DNA of 64,000 bases from Atrina japonica (GCA_030159075.1 BROG01000229.1:771001-835000); one strand, 5' to 3'; counted from the stretch's first letter, positions 12,020 to 23,615 are shown. Translations and numbers: made by a program. The notes: a model not told the origin generated them from the letters alone.

Positions 12020-12720
12020 AGTTTTGGTCATTTTTGGCCCCTTTAGTGGGTCCTAGCCCCTTTCATTCGTAAACTTTGTGAAACATCACATGTGGATGAT
12101 GCATGCCTAGATTGGATGAAAATGGCGCACTGGTTTTTGAGAAGAAGTATAAAATGTCTCAAAGGCAATAAAAGGGGAAATAACTCCCAAATGGTGTGAA
12201 CTGATAATTTCAGACCTCTTGACATTTTTGTAGATATTTGCAAGCTGAACATTTTTGCTTCTTTAGCTTTCTCTCTATCTAGCATACTTTTCAATAAAAA
12301 GTAAAAATCACCATCAAAACATTAATAATGCACTTAAAAGGGGAAATAACTGCTAAAAGGGGTGACTGATGTTTTCGGTCCTTTAAATGTTTTGTAGATC
12401 TATGCGTGTTGAACATTTGTTTCACTTTTACTCTATTACTCTAGCTATTATACTTTTCAAGATAATGTCAAAAAACATCCAAAAACATGAAAAATCCACA
12501 TTAAAGAGGAATAACTCCGATAAGGAATGACCTGATAATTTTGGCCCTCTTGCCGTTTTTGTAGATCTTTGTGTGCTTAACTTTTTTGCGTCATTCACTT
12601 TTTCTCTATCTATTATACTTCTCAAAATAACATAAAAAATCATCCAAAAACATTAAAAATCCACAAAAAGGGGAATTAATTCACATAAGGATCAACCAGA
12701 CAATTTCCATCCAACAGTTG
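12020..12720. repeat. 165-bp satellite-like tandem array
   Basis: Three diverged units start at 12171, about 12336 and about 12502, with a partial fourth at about 12666, a spacing of 164-166 bp. Each contains 'ggggaaataactcc' or a variant, 'ctgataatttt', 'tttttgtagat' and 'tctctatct'. I recognise this family as a common dispersed bivalve repeat. Apparent small ORFs here are repeat translations. Confidence 0.85.
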
Positions 12721-12759
12721 GCAATAAACGTTTTTAATAAAAAAAATATCTGCAAAACC

Positions 12760-13210
12760 ATTTGTTCCATATTTAGCCAAGGCAGCCAAGTTTGGTTCTA
12801 CCCTTTTTCGTCCGCAAAATCTATGTAGATTTACATGGTTATACTTTCTGTCAAGTTTAGTTCAAATTGATCCAACGGTTCCGGAGATGTAGTAAAATTT
12901 CCCAAAATTTGCCCCCCAAATTATGTTTTCTATTTAATCTGCGACCTTGACCTTTGACCCATGATCTTGACATTTTGTCGAAATGATCCTTAGATAATTC
13001 CTGACAACTCAATATCTTTGTATACAAAAAGTCGATAACATTTAAGTTGTTAAACAATTTGTTGTACAATTGTACCCTGAATTACTGAAGCGCCCCCCAG
13101 TGGCTTGTTTATGGACAGATTTCATTTTCATTAGCAAACTTTGTAGATATTGACTACACAATCATACATACAAAATGTTAAGTCATCTGATTATTTGTTC
13201 ATGAGAAGAA
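12760..13210. repeat. Dispersed mollusc repeat
   Basis: Contains the block 'tactttctgtcaagtttagt', 'aacggttccggagatgtag' and 'gaccttgacctttgaccc', which I associate with common bivalve interspersed repeats. Identification is by memory of sequence style, so family naming is not attempted. Confidence 0.5.
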
Positions 13211-13214
13211 GATT

Positions 13215-14110
13215 TTTGAGCAACGTAATACACCACAAGAGGACACTAACATTAGCCCATCTCAGTTAATGTTTGGACGAAAAACTCGAACATTAGAAAC
13301 TGGTACAAATATTGAATATACCATCGATCAGTCCGAGTGCCGTAGGAGAGGTGAATTACGCAAGAAGAATGTTTTGTTTGTTTGTTTATTGTTGTTTAAC
13401 GTCCCACTCGAGAATATTTCACTCATATGCAGACTTCACCAAATGCCGGTGAAGGGCTTTCAAATTTTTGGCGTATGCTCGACACTTACGGCCATTGAGC
13501 AGTAGGGTTCTTTAACGTGCCAACATCTACTGTGACACGGGACCTCCAGCTTTTACTGTCTCATCCGAAAGACAGCAAACCAACCTGTCGCCGGTGGGAC
13601 TCGAACTCACGACCTCACGATCCAGAGTCGAGCGCGCTACCGACTGAGCCAGGCCGGCTCCAAGAAGAATGTTGAACAAACTCAAGATCGAAAATCTTGT
13701 CCTCTGTCTAAAGTAGATGTTGGACAATCTGTATTTTACCAACACACTGAAGGAAAACGATGGCAATTAGAAAGTGTTATGGAAGTAATTGGCCCAAATA
13801 CGTATATCATTAGTGATCAAAATGGTGATATCTAATGGGGAAACCGAGTACACATGAGGCCTACTTCCGTTGTAATGCGTCCTCGTGAAATATAGTCTTT
13901 TCGCATTACGGACGTTCCTACTAATTATTGTGAAACGCAAAATAAAAGTGTTTTAGAAGCAATAACAAATGCTAAAATCTCAATGTCTGAAACGCGTGAT
14001 AGAACCAGTCACTGGCAAACCAACATACTAGTAACTGCACATCGCCACCGATTGCGATAGCGCAAAGTTAGACCACTAACCTACCTAAAGGACTTTGTTA
14101 AATATTGTAC
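13215..14110 (+). pseudogene. Ty3/gypsy integrase C-terminal remnant, interrupted by a SINE
   Basis: After removing the SINE at 13374-13660, the plus strand reads the end of a gypsy integrase: EQRNTPQEDTN, then SPSQLMFGRKTRT, basic residues, VGQSVFYQHTEGKRW, VIGPNTYIISDQNGD, and near 14070 VRPLTYLKDFVKY before a stop. This matches the C-terminal integrase and tail of Ty3/gypsy polyproteins. Stops and small indels show decay (for example TAA at 13832). The catalytic core upstream is absent; homology begins abruptly at about 13215 next to the mollusc repeat. Confidence 0.75.
13374..13660 (-). mobile_element. tRNA-derived SINE with perfect 13-bp target-site duplication
   Basis: On the minus strand the element starts with a tRNA-like head (GCCGGCCTGGCTCAGTCGGT, then a B-box GTTCGAGTCC), a conserved body containing 'gcatttggtgaa'-type sequence, and a tail ending 'gtttaacaacaataaacaaa'-type sequence. 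Host sequence 'caagaagaatgtt' occurs at 13361-13373 and 13661-13673, exactly 300 bp apart, and the gypsy frame resumes after it. The A and B boxes could act as an RNA polymerase III promoter; this is a SINE, not a functional tRNA gene. Confidence 0.93.
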
Positions 14111-14520
14111 ATTTAAAAGGTGAACAGTTGTATAAATCAGTTAATCTGAGACAGTTTTAGTTTATAACTTTAATTTATACCACGTCATAGCGATTATTCA
14201 TTTCAGTTTTAGTGTTTATGATTTAAAGACTTCCTTGAATTAATATTGAATTTTCATGATGTTTTGCGCGGTTTATTAAGCCTTAGATGAATTCTTTTAC
14301 AGTAATCTATTTGAAAATTTGAATGGTAAAGTATCTGTTTTCATATATACATGTTACTTTTTTTCTATGTTATATCACATAAAAAGCCTACAGTAAGACC
14401 ATTCTAAGAGAAATAGGATGGTAATGATTTGCGTTTTGTAAATTGTGTATGCGATACACTCTGTAAAATACATCCGTCAGTTTGTTATTGACTACCAGCT
14501 GGTTCGTCATGTCAGTCTTA
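14110..14520. other. Spacer, possibly decayed LTR
   Basis: Follows the gypsy integrase stop, where a 3' LTR would be expected. I found no paired copy or clear TG...CA ends, so this is left unassigned. Confidence 0.3.
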
Positions 14521-15025
14521 GAATAAGTCCTTAGGAACGGGCCACACTCAACAACTATGACAAAGAGTCCCGAAATGACCCCGCCCCCTTTTACGATATA
14601 GGCTAATTTCTATGGCCATCGCAGGGTATACTATCACTATCAACTAACAATGAAAGGTTAGGCGGGTATACAAACATTATATTAAGAAATAGTCCACCAT
14701 GAGAAAAGGGTCACGAAATGTCCCCTTTACTATATAGGCTAATTTCAAAGGTCCGCCCAGGCTAGAATATTTTCCACGAGTACATTATGAGAATGGGTCC
14801 CAAACTGGACTCTCCTTTGTGATATTAGCGATTTACGCTAATTCCATAGGTCCGCGTAGGCTATACAAAGTATGAACTATTAGCCCAGTATGTAAACGCA
14901 ACATTAAGATATATACCAAATCCCTTAGACGCGCAGAACATTATGAGAAAGAACCCCGAAATGGGGTAGCCTACCCCATGTGATATTTGCGATTTATGCT
15001 TATTTCAAATGTCCGCCCATATAAT
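14520..15025 (+). repeat. Degenerate ~175-bp tandem array, copy 1
   Basis: Repeated words 'gtcccgaaatg', 'tgatat...gcgatttatgc', 'ggtccgcccaggct' and 'ccactatg' recur about every 170-180 bp over nearly three units. The same family forms the longer array at 24480-26135. Both arrays run into a TA tract and then into the same gypsy-associated segment. Confidence 0.8.
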
Positions 15026-15047
15026 GTCAATTAAAATATTTTAGTTC

Positions 15048-15049
<2 letters not shown>

Positions 15050-15133
<84 letters not shown>

Positions 15134-15172
15134 TATAACGCGATTAAATTATACAGAGAGAGAGGGGGGGTT
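15050..15172. repeat. (TA)n and short GA tract
   Basis: About 85 bp of TA dinucleotides with two interruptions, followed by 'cagagagagaggggggg'. The same TA-then-GA order recurs at 26160-26552. Confidence 0.9.
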
Positions 15173-15226
15173 AGTATGTAGTTAAGTTGTAAAGTTAACA
15201 AAATAACTGAGTTCTAATATTATATT

Positions 15227-16715
15227 AAAAGCGATAGATGGCTAGTGTAGACGTGATCGATCTAGTTGTAATGCTGCATCGTTCATTCTTTAGTATTGGT
15301 TTGCAGACGACATTTTACATGCACTAGATGTAGGACACACTTAGTTGTATAAACATTTATCGGCTAACCGAATTGTCCTTATATGCACATGTAAAGTTAA
15401 AATTTTAAATCCCTTGTTTCGTTTGAGGTTCAAGGCAGGAGACGAAGTCTACTTCCTTTTTTGTTAAATCGTTTTTGGAATTATATTCATAAACGACACA
15501 AATTAAATAAGATTTATTTCAAAGGAAATTCATTTAGATTTACTTTTATACACTTTTGTACTACATAGGTTGCTTTTCTTAATGGTTTGTATAATTTGCC
15601 ATGGGATATAGCTAACATAAGATGTCTAGCATGTGTTTAGGTTGCAGTTCCTGTTAATTTATTTCTAATTATAAAACTTTGAGGTCCTTTCCCTTCTATC
15701 ATTCTGTGATCTGGTGTCCATTTATTATTTGAATTTTAATATACACTGGGTCACCTACTTTAACTACCCCTGTCTGCACATTTTATTAAATTTTCTATTT
15801 TACTAATTTGCGAGTTTCTTTGCGACAATTTTCTGTTTTAATTTGTTTTGATCCGTTAGAGAATCAAAAGGTAGTATATATCAAGAACTGTGAATCTGTC
15901 GTTCAGGACAGTCGTTCCTTTACGATTTGTGCTACCCGCAGTTGGTCCTCCTTTGTATAACTAGCTGGCCAAGGCGAAATTACATCTATGTTTCTTACCG
16001 GGAATTTGATCACGCCACACTACTTAACTACGGTGTTTGTGCCATCGGGGACCTGTACGGGATTACTCATGAACGCGTAGTGACAAGGTCGGAGACATTT
16101 GCGTAACCTTTAGTCGATGGTTGCATCTGACAACATTGAAGTAGGTGTATAAAAATAAATCTAAATGAATTTCCTTTGAAATAATCTTATTTTATTTGTG
16201 TCGTCTATGAATATAATTCCAAAAACGATTTAAACAAAAAAAGAAAGTAGACATCGTCTCCTGCCTTGAACCTCGGACGAAACAGGAGATTTAAAATTTT
16301 AACTTTACATATAAGGACATTCCGGGTAGCTGATCAATGTTTATACAACTAAGTGTGTCTTACATCTAGTGCAATTAAAATGTCGTCTGCAAACCAACAC
16401 TAAAGCATGAAATAACAATGCAGCATTACGACTAGATCGATCACGTCTACATTTCTGTAGTTTGTCGAGCCATTTATCGCTTTTAAAATAATAAAGGAAC
16501 GACTGTCCTGAACGAGAGATTCACAGTTCTTGAAATTCTCTAACAGATCAAAACAAATTTAAACGAAAATTTGTTGCAATGAAACTCGCAAATTAGTGAA
16601 ATAGAAATTTGAAGAAAAAAATATGCAGATGGGGTAGTGACCCAGTGTACATTAATAATCAATGGAAAACAAGTAAACTAGATAATAAATGGACACCATA
16701 TCACAAAATGATAGA
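15227..16715. repeat. Asymmetric inverted repeat built from gypsy pieces
   Basis: Segment A (15227-15556, plus) recurs inverted at 16141-16485. Segment D (about 15640-15925, minus) recurs inverted at about 16486-16715. Between D and inverted A lies segment B (about 15880-16140). The order is A(+), D(-), B(-), A(-), D(+). The minus-strand D at 15640-15790 and the plus-strand D at 16620-16715 both encode a Ty3/gypsy integrase C-terminal stretch (GDPVYI, then NKWTPYHKMIE or equivalent; PDSESSDEN follows the plus copy). The minus reading also shows FIIRNKLTGTA. All are broken. A third copy in the order A-B-D lies at 26598-27310. Confidence 0.75.
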
Positions 16716-16734
16716 GTCGATATGTTGATGTAAT

Positions 16735-17214
16735 TTGATCACATTATGTTAATCTATGTAGTACCCCCAGATTCAGAATCATCGGATGAAAATATCGATA
16801 TGGTTAAAGGTGAACATACTGTAAAAAAGGACTAAATATATTGTAGATGATTAAAATAGTGAAGATGATATACCGTTGTAAGAATTACATTACAGAAATA
16901 CAAAAATAGAAGACAGGGAACCACAAATACAATATGTTGATGATACAGGAGGCAAAGCGTGCACGAACGCGTGCATGCTTAATTATGCTGCTTTGGACCA
17001 AGAGCGCAGATGCCGACTCGTTTCTTCTGGTTTCAAGATTAAATGTCGACAAAATTACAAAATTATGTCGAGCGCGCTCGACTCTTGATCATGAGTTCGA
17101 GTCCAGCCGGCGGCAGGATGGTTTCCTGTCCTGGACTGAGACAGTAAAAACCGAGGTCCCGTGTCACAGAAAGTGCCGAGCATAGGCCAAAAGTTGAAGC
17201 CCTTCACCAGCATT

Positions 17215-17245
<31 letters not shown>

Positions 17246-17400
17246 TGAGTGGGACGTTAAACAATAATAAACCAAAAACAAAAAACAAACAAACAAACAA
17301 AATTATGTCAACATCAGTAAGTCGTGAGTCAACAACTCGATGACATAAATATGCACCCATAGTGATGTAAATGTATATTGATAACTTTAATTTCAGCATT
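16735..17400 (+). pseudogene. Gypsy 3' coding remnant continuing past the inverted repeat
   Basis: Plus-strand reading contains PDSESSDENIDM at about 16770, then stops, then a stretch at about 16930-17070 (YVDDTGGKACTN...) that resumes after the SINE at 17070. It follows directly on the integrase C-terminal segment, so it is probably the tail of the same polyprotein or the adjacent LTR region. Too decayed for a firm product. Confidence 0.4.
17070..17297 (+). mobile_element. 5'-truncated tRNA-SINE with 12-bp target-site duplication
   Basis: Body and tail match the SINE at 13374, but the first part of the tRNA head (A box) is missing; the element begins at 'gagcgcgctcgactcttgat'. The flanking word 'caaaattatgtc' occurs at 17058-17069 and 17298-17309. 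The tail is rich in 'aaacaaac'. An apparent ORF on minus (17055-17399) is SINE translation. Confidence 0.9.
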
Positions 17401-17900
17401 TGACAAATTGTGTAAAAATAAATTCATTGTTTCGATAATTTGTAAAAAAAAATGCAAGGTTGAAAACAGTAATAGAATAAAAACAAATTTTCATTTTAAT
17501 TGGTACTTCGGTTAGAACTCTAAACAGAATTTAAAGAAATTAACGTGGATAACTTAATAAACAAGAGTAGTATAATCTCAGCACTAGGCTCCATATTTGC
17601 CGAACCTGGACCAACCATGGTTTACCCCCTGTCATGGATGATATCCAAAATAATGTCATCAAATGAAACCCCACACCTTTGGAACGGTCTCATCCAATCA
17701 AAATGGAGAAGTTGGAGTGACAATCGAATCGGAAATGGGGATCGCGTAAAAAGAAAGGAGGAAAGAGGTCCTCGACCGGGTAACAGAGTTAGGACATAAA
17801 AAATAAAGTTTGAGGTTACTCAAATCTTGACAAATTAAATCACGAGTTGTTAAACAGAATAAAAAGGGATATATAAACCATATTGTTGTGGTATGTCATA
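17310..17900. other. Spacer, no recognisable feature
   Basis: AT-rich DNA with a plus ORF at 17545-17799 lacking any recognised domain. It sits next to the 3' side of the minus-strand gypsy element and may include its decayed LTR. Confidence 0.35.
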
Positions 17901-17901
17901 T

Positions 17902-20640
17902 CTATACATTGATTAAGATTGGACCACACCATGGATGAATGCATAACCCCAAGGGATTGGCCGTACTGTACCTTTCTCCGTGCAGACGAAACCAAGATGG
18001 CGCCATATCCAAGATGACCGTCGACTCAAAATCATTAAATTCTTGATGTACAGCTGTTCCGGCACTCTTGTTTTTGGTCGCATAGGTCTGTGCAAACCTC
18101 GTACAATGATCCATCACGACCAATATATATTCATAACCGCCTTTGGCTTTTTTCTAAATGTAAGAACTTACTGAACACCAACTCGAATGGAAACGTAGTT
18201 CAATGGGCTGTGTGTATGTTTTGTTTCTTTTAATGCATTCGCATTCCTTGGTAACGTACTGACAAATATCGCAAGCCATCCTGGGCCAAAAGAATCTGGA
18301 TCACGCAAGGTTATGGACTCTGATCTGATATGTTCCATATCATTGAAGAGCTGAGATAGTACCTATTCCCTGTATCAATTTGACAAAACATGCTGCAGTA
18401 CTGTCCCTTTTATGGGGAAATGAACTTTCCGTCCACGCTACCCATTGGTATCAATCTGTGACCTGAGCAATTCACGTAATAAAATCTTTGATTCAGTATT
18501 GATATTCTTTCTTTCTAATTAACCAGTTTTCTCCGCTCCACAAAAGACCTTGCAATAGCAATGGGTTTATCCTCTTTTTGTGCATCTAAAATATTCTGGG
18601 GTTCCAACGACTGGATGGTATGGACACAACATAATTTCCTCTAAGGTAATGGGAAATAAATCTGCTCTTTCCTCTTTACTAACAGTATGTACAACAAAGC
18701 ACCCACGAATTCCTCGAAGCATCCACATGGACCACAAATGGGCGACTAAAATCTGGATAGGCCATCACTGGAGTTTGTTAGATTTCTTTGCACCTCCATC
18801 ACCGTAAATGTTATCACGACTGGAAAATTCTGGCAAGTAACGACGATAATACCCACTGAAACCCATGGAATTTCTTACCTCACCCACAGTCTTAATCTCA
18901 CGATCGTTCCAACTTGTTACAGGTCGATAGGATCCCATACTATAGCCATCCCGAGTAACTAAATGACCCAAATAACGTACACTTTGTGTAAACATCTTAC
19001 ATTTAGTTGGTTTCAACTCAACTCAAGCATCTTGTAGTCGTCTCAGCACCTGTCTGAGATGATTGACATGGTCCTCAATAGGTTGCTGGTTATGCGCAGT
19101 TTTGACCTTCCAATAGTCAATACACAAGCGTAGGCTACCATCTCTCTCCCAACACGTATAACTGCACTTGAGTATGGTGATCTAGATCTTCAGACCCATT
19201 TTTTCTGATATGCAACCAATATCATTATCACTTTTCGAGAATGCACCACACTCCTCTCTCAATAGCTTCCTTACAATGTGGATTTGATCCTCATTCAAGT
19301 TTCTCTGACTGAGATCAATAGTTAGATCCCATTGTTCGACTCTAATTTGTTCACCGTTTCTTTCCATAGCTGTCGTATTTATTTCCTTTCCTTTGTTCAC
19401 TTATTGCTGCCATACACACTACAGAGCAAACTGGTTCCGGGATACCACGTTCAGTAACAAGTGGTGGCCCTATGCTCCTGTTGGTAGGATTTGTTCATAG
19501 TAGCCTGACTGAACGTGTCCTCCCACTACTAACTTTCACTGTTGTTTCACTAGTTCTCAGGGTCTCTGTACTAACAGATGGCACAAACAATGCATCAGTC
19601 TCCATACGTGAAACTAGCCTTGTCACTTTAAATTTCAATAGTTTTGAAGATCTCTCTGGTATGCCCCACCGTCACTTGTCCAATTGATTCACTTACCAAG
19701 ACAATTTCACAACTGCAGATGCCCTTTTCTGTTCTATTTCTAATCAGGACATCGACAATGTAAGGATACCTGGTCTATAGTCACTCAGGATATCCTTTAA
19801 TAAGGTTTACAACGTTATATGCTAATATAGGCCTGTTCAGCAGAGCTTTGTTAACTACAAATAGTACATGTGTGATTAGATCACAAGACTCTGATTTTAC
19901 AACTAATTCTACCCGACCTTCAAAGGGGAGAGTAAACGTCAAGACCACCCTCAATAAGTTCATCTATTTTCCTAGAATATCCGTGTCAGAAAACCTTTAT
20001 GTAATCAGTCATGGTGGAAAAGTGAAACCTGAGCCCCGGTGTCCCCTAAAACATCTACACCACTATTACTACAAGTTACAAAACAGGGGACACCAAGAAC
20101 CTCAATGATCATGCTCTTTGTAAGTTGGAGAAACACCATACACATGTTCCTTGCTATTCTGATTATTTTCGCTGAAATGAAATATATTCCCTAAGCTATA
20201 ATCATTTTGAATTCCTTTACAGTTTGCTTATGTTTCACCCAGTAATTATATTGGTATAATTTTGAACAATGTTTTGCTACGTTATAATCAGAATACAGTT
20301 TTAAGTTTTCAGTGTCCTTGTTCACGTGATACACACTGGTCAGTTCTACAATTGGAACCTCTAAATGTCATTTGGGTCACTACCTGTCCCTCTGCGGTGG
20401 CCCGGAGTTCCAACACTGTGTTTCACTTGCCAATGTATTCGCTGGCTTACTTCTAATTAACTCTCGCATTTCTGCTAGTTCAGCCGTAAATACTTTCAAC
20501 TGAGATACTAGTCCGTTTTCCTTTGGTGGAGCACTATCCTTAACTTTGGCCTCACGATCAAGAGTCGTGCTCGCCGACTTAGCCAGGCCGGCTCGATCAA
20601 GATTATAATAAAGGTCGAAACTCTCCATTATAATTTAGTT
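17902..20640 (-). pseudogene. Ty3/gypsy retrotransposon, gag-pol remnant with RT centre deleted
   Basis: Read on minus from 20640: gag end with a decayed zinc knuckle (QCWNSGPPQRDR, about 20385-20420); aspartic protease with LGDTGAQVSLF (DTGA at 20032-20043) and RPILAYNVVN (about 19800); RT N-terminal part, AFSKSDNDIGCI (about 19220) and RERDGSLRLCIDY-like sequence (about 19120-19150); RT thumb KPTKCKMFTQSVRYLGHLV (18950-19015); RNase H FVVHVDAS (about 18725-18750); integrase zinc-finger part CDICQYVTKECE (about 18235-18275); integrase core [20 protein letters not shown] (18060-18120). Between CIDY and the thumb about 80 residues including the YxDD catalytic box are missing. Multiple frameshifts. 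Order and motifs make gypsy assignment secure. Confidence 0.82.
20547..20594 (-). mobile_element. tRNA-head fragment of the SINE family
   Basis: Minus strand gives 'gccggcctggctaagtcgg', then 'cgactcttgatcgtgaggcc'-like sequence, the A-box half of the SINE head, inside the gag-end of the gypsy element. Body and tail are absent. Confidence 0.65.
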
Positions 20641-22469
20641 TGTTGCCATTTTCAACACTAGCGAAAATTATTTTGTTCCGAACATCCATTGAACGCATCA
20701 GAAATTCACAGGGACCCTCTTTTAATCGCTGGAAAAATGCATGTTATTTCCAGAGTTTACGAATTAGCAAAATCTTGTGCTTACAAACATCGTTTTATCA
20801 ATATTAAATTTCTATGCGACAAGGACAGTATTGTACCCTTACACTATATTTCCCATCACATTCTGGATATTTTTTTTATTTTTTACTTTTCATTAGAAAA
20901 CAACGCCTAGCCGACGAAAATGACAAAAAAAATTAAAAAATCTATTTATTAATAAAGTTATTTTTGGGGGCTGCAGGAATTCTTAAATTTACCCTGGCGT
21001 ATGAGTGATATAAATGGTCGGCTTGATTCACCACAAGAGTACTATACCGGCACAGTCTCAGCACATGTTGCAATCGAATGTTCTAGGGCAGGAAGTAGTT
21101 ATTTCAAAGATGTCGATAAAATTTACATAATTCATATAAGTTTGTGATTAAATTGCTTGCCCAGAATAGAGTTCAAGAGCATTTGATTGATGTTCCCCTG
21201 ATGCGTTAACCTGGACATTGAAACGGAATCGCTCAGTAGCGCGTCAATACATGACCGGCAACGCCTTACCAGTCATAAATAAATTATAAATGCGTTCAGT
21301 GTGTCATACAACTAATTAACTAATTAGCTAGAATAGGACTTTAAAGATACGACGAATGTTCATATGAATACGCATTAAGAGAGTACAGAAAAGTTTATTT
21401 ATGGACATTACTCCCTGGCATGTGCATGTAAAACATTTTCCCAACTTCAAAGACTGCCGCGAGTGTCTCATCAGTTAAGATCACGTGAATGACCCAGCTT
21501 CTAATGCCCAACTGTCCAGTCAATCGCTTTAAGCGCCAATTCTGTCACAAGTGTATAATGTTAAAAATAATTCTTAAGTAACATTCTAAAGCAAATTTAT
21601 AATATCATAAAACTCATAAAGGACGACGAACTGACTTTAATAGCATATATATCAACAAGTCTTCTAGACCTATATTTTTTGTCAATTTAAAAAGCAAACA
21701 AATAAAAGTGTGATGTGGAAATTTCATTCTGAGAGTTGAGTTTATGTCGCTAAAATGCACATACATGCGTAATTTTCCATCAATATAATGTAATATTAAC
21801 CCCATACTGCAAAATGTGCTTCGATCTGTTCCTAATAAACGAATTACCATACTCAGTTGATGGACCATCATCTCGTAAAATGTGTTTATTACACAATCGA
21901 GATACTGTCACTCTCAACAATGTTTTAGAAATAACCACTATTTAAAAATACAAATGTTTACACATATCTAAGTGAAAAAATAATTCCTGTAAGGAGGAAA
22001 GAATGAACAGAATGAAACATTGATGTTTGATGTTTAATGGCACCAAGGAATGTGCATGTCTCCCCCTATATAGGTTAGGTAACTCTTACATACACTTTAC
22101 AGAGTTATCCATCTTAAATTTAAATCAGACTTAAAATATCAACTTGTAAATAAATATTGTGACACAATTGCTTAATAACTAAGTAAAATAAAAACAGAGG
22201 TCGTATAAATACACACGAATAATACTTTTATCAATTGTTGGTTCTGACAACTAAGATCAGGTTAACAAACTTTTGTTCTAAAAATAGTTAATTAAATTAC
22301 TGTAGCTTATATCAAATTTTTTCAATTAACTTTCAATTATTTCTTATAAGTTCAATTACGTCAATCTAATACTTCAATTAAATTACTTTGCGTTGTGTTT
22401 TAACTAAACATTCAAGTTACATATTTCTCTTGAATAAATTACTTTATGCAAATCACTAAAATACAGCCA
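20640..22469. other. Spacer, no recognisable feature
   Basis: AT-rich. ORFs at 20689-20910 (plus) and 21614-21871 (minus) show no domain or homologue within the window. Nothing supportable. Confidence 0.4.
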
Positions 22470-22777
22470 GGTTCCCACACCAGCTTCAAGATAGTATAAG
22501 TTTTTGACAGTCAGTTTCCCACACCAGCTTTAAGATAGTATAAGTTTTTGACAGTCAGTTTCCCACACCAGCTTCAAGATAGTATAAGTTTTTGACAGTC
22601 AGTTTCCCACACCAGCTTTAAGATAGTATAAGTTTTTGACAGTCAGGTTCCCACACCAGCTTCAAGATAGTATAAGTTTTTGGCAGTCAGGTTCCCACAC
22701 CAGCTTCAAGATAGTATAAGTTTTTGACAGTCAGGTTCCCACACCAGCTTCAAGATAGTATAAGTTTTTGGCAGTCA
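22470..22777. repeat. 44-bp minisatellite, 7 copies
   Basis: Units start at 22470, 22514, 22558, 22602, 22646, 22690 and 22734, all exactly 44 bp. Core words are 'cccacaccagctt', 'aagatagtataag' and 'tttttgacagtca'. Variation is limited to C/T, G/T and A/G sites (for example 'gacag' versus 'ggcag'), indicating recent expansion. Confidence 0.97.
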
Positions 22778-23096
22778 GGAGATGCGGATGGTAATTGCTC
22801 ACTCCAGTTGGTACGGGTCTGCCTTCGTGAAGCTTCTTTTTAGTTGTTGTTTTGATGCCCCTCTTACAGAACTTCTCCCTAGTGCAATAGCTGTTATCCT
22901 CAAGGCGAGTTACTTTAATCATTGTTTTAATGCCCGGTAATAAAATTTGCTTTGGCCAGAAATACAACAAATTTATCATCTGAGTAATGTTTTGTCTACA
23001 ATAATTGTTAAAACGGCATCTGGTCAGCAGTCATGTCGTGCCAATTCCGCAGTATTTTGAATAATGATCAAAATGATATTTCACTTGATTTGTGAA

Positions 23097-23615
23097 GGTT
23101 CATGATACTAATTGTGTTACATTTAAGCTTCATGATACTAATTGTGTTACATTTAAGCTTCGTGATACTAATTGTGTTACATTTAAGCTTCATGATACTA
23201 ATTGTGTTACATTTAAGGTTCATGATACTAACTGTTACATTTAAGGTTCGTGATACTGAGTTACATTTAAGGTTAGTGATACTAATTGTGTTACATTTAA
23301 GGTTCGTGATACTAATTGTGTTATATTTAAGGTTCATGATACTAACTGTTACATTTAAGGTTCGTGATACTGAGTTACATTTAAGGTTCGTGATACTTAT
23401 TGTGTTACATTTAAGCTTCGTGATACTACTTGTGTTACATTTAAGGTTCGTGATACTAATTGTGTTACATTTAAGCTTCGTGATACTAATTGTGTTACAT
23501 TTAAGGTTCGTGATACTGAGTTACACTTAAAGTTCGTGATACTGAGTTACGTTTAAGGTTCATGATACTAATTGTGTTACATTTAAGGTTCGTAATACTA
23601 ATTGTGTTACAATAT
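23097..23615. repeat. 30-bp minisatellite with 26- and 28-bp variants
   Basis: About 18 units built on 'gatactaattgtgttacatt' plus 'taagcttc' or 'taaggttc'. The first units are exactly 30 bp. Shorter variants read 'gatactaactgttac' or 'gatactgagttac' and alternate with full units in a higher-order pattern. Because 30 is divisible by 3, both strands carry long open frames here (23068-23337 minus, 23102-23530 plus); these are repeat artefacts. Confidence 0.95.

Noticed and set aside
13527..13766. Possible tRNA gene on the minus strand
   Set aside because: The tRNA-like head is attached to a SINE body and tail and flanked by a target-site duplication, so it is a retroposon, not a tRNA gene.
22470..22777. 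CRISPR-like array
   Set aside because: Units are contiguous 44-bp tandem copies with no unique spacers, in an animal genome context.
23068..23530. Long repetitive ORFs on both strands
   Set aside because: They are translations of the 30-bp minisatellite whose period is a multiple of three.
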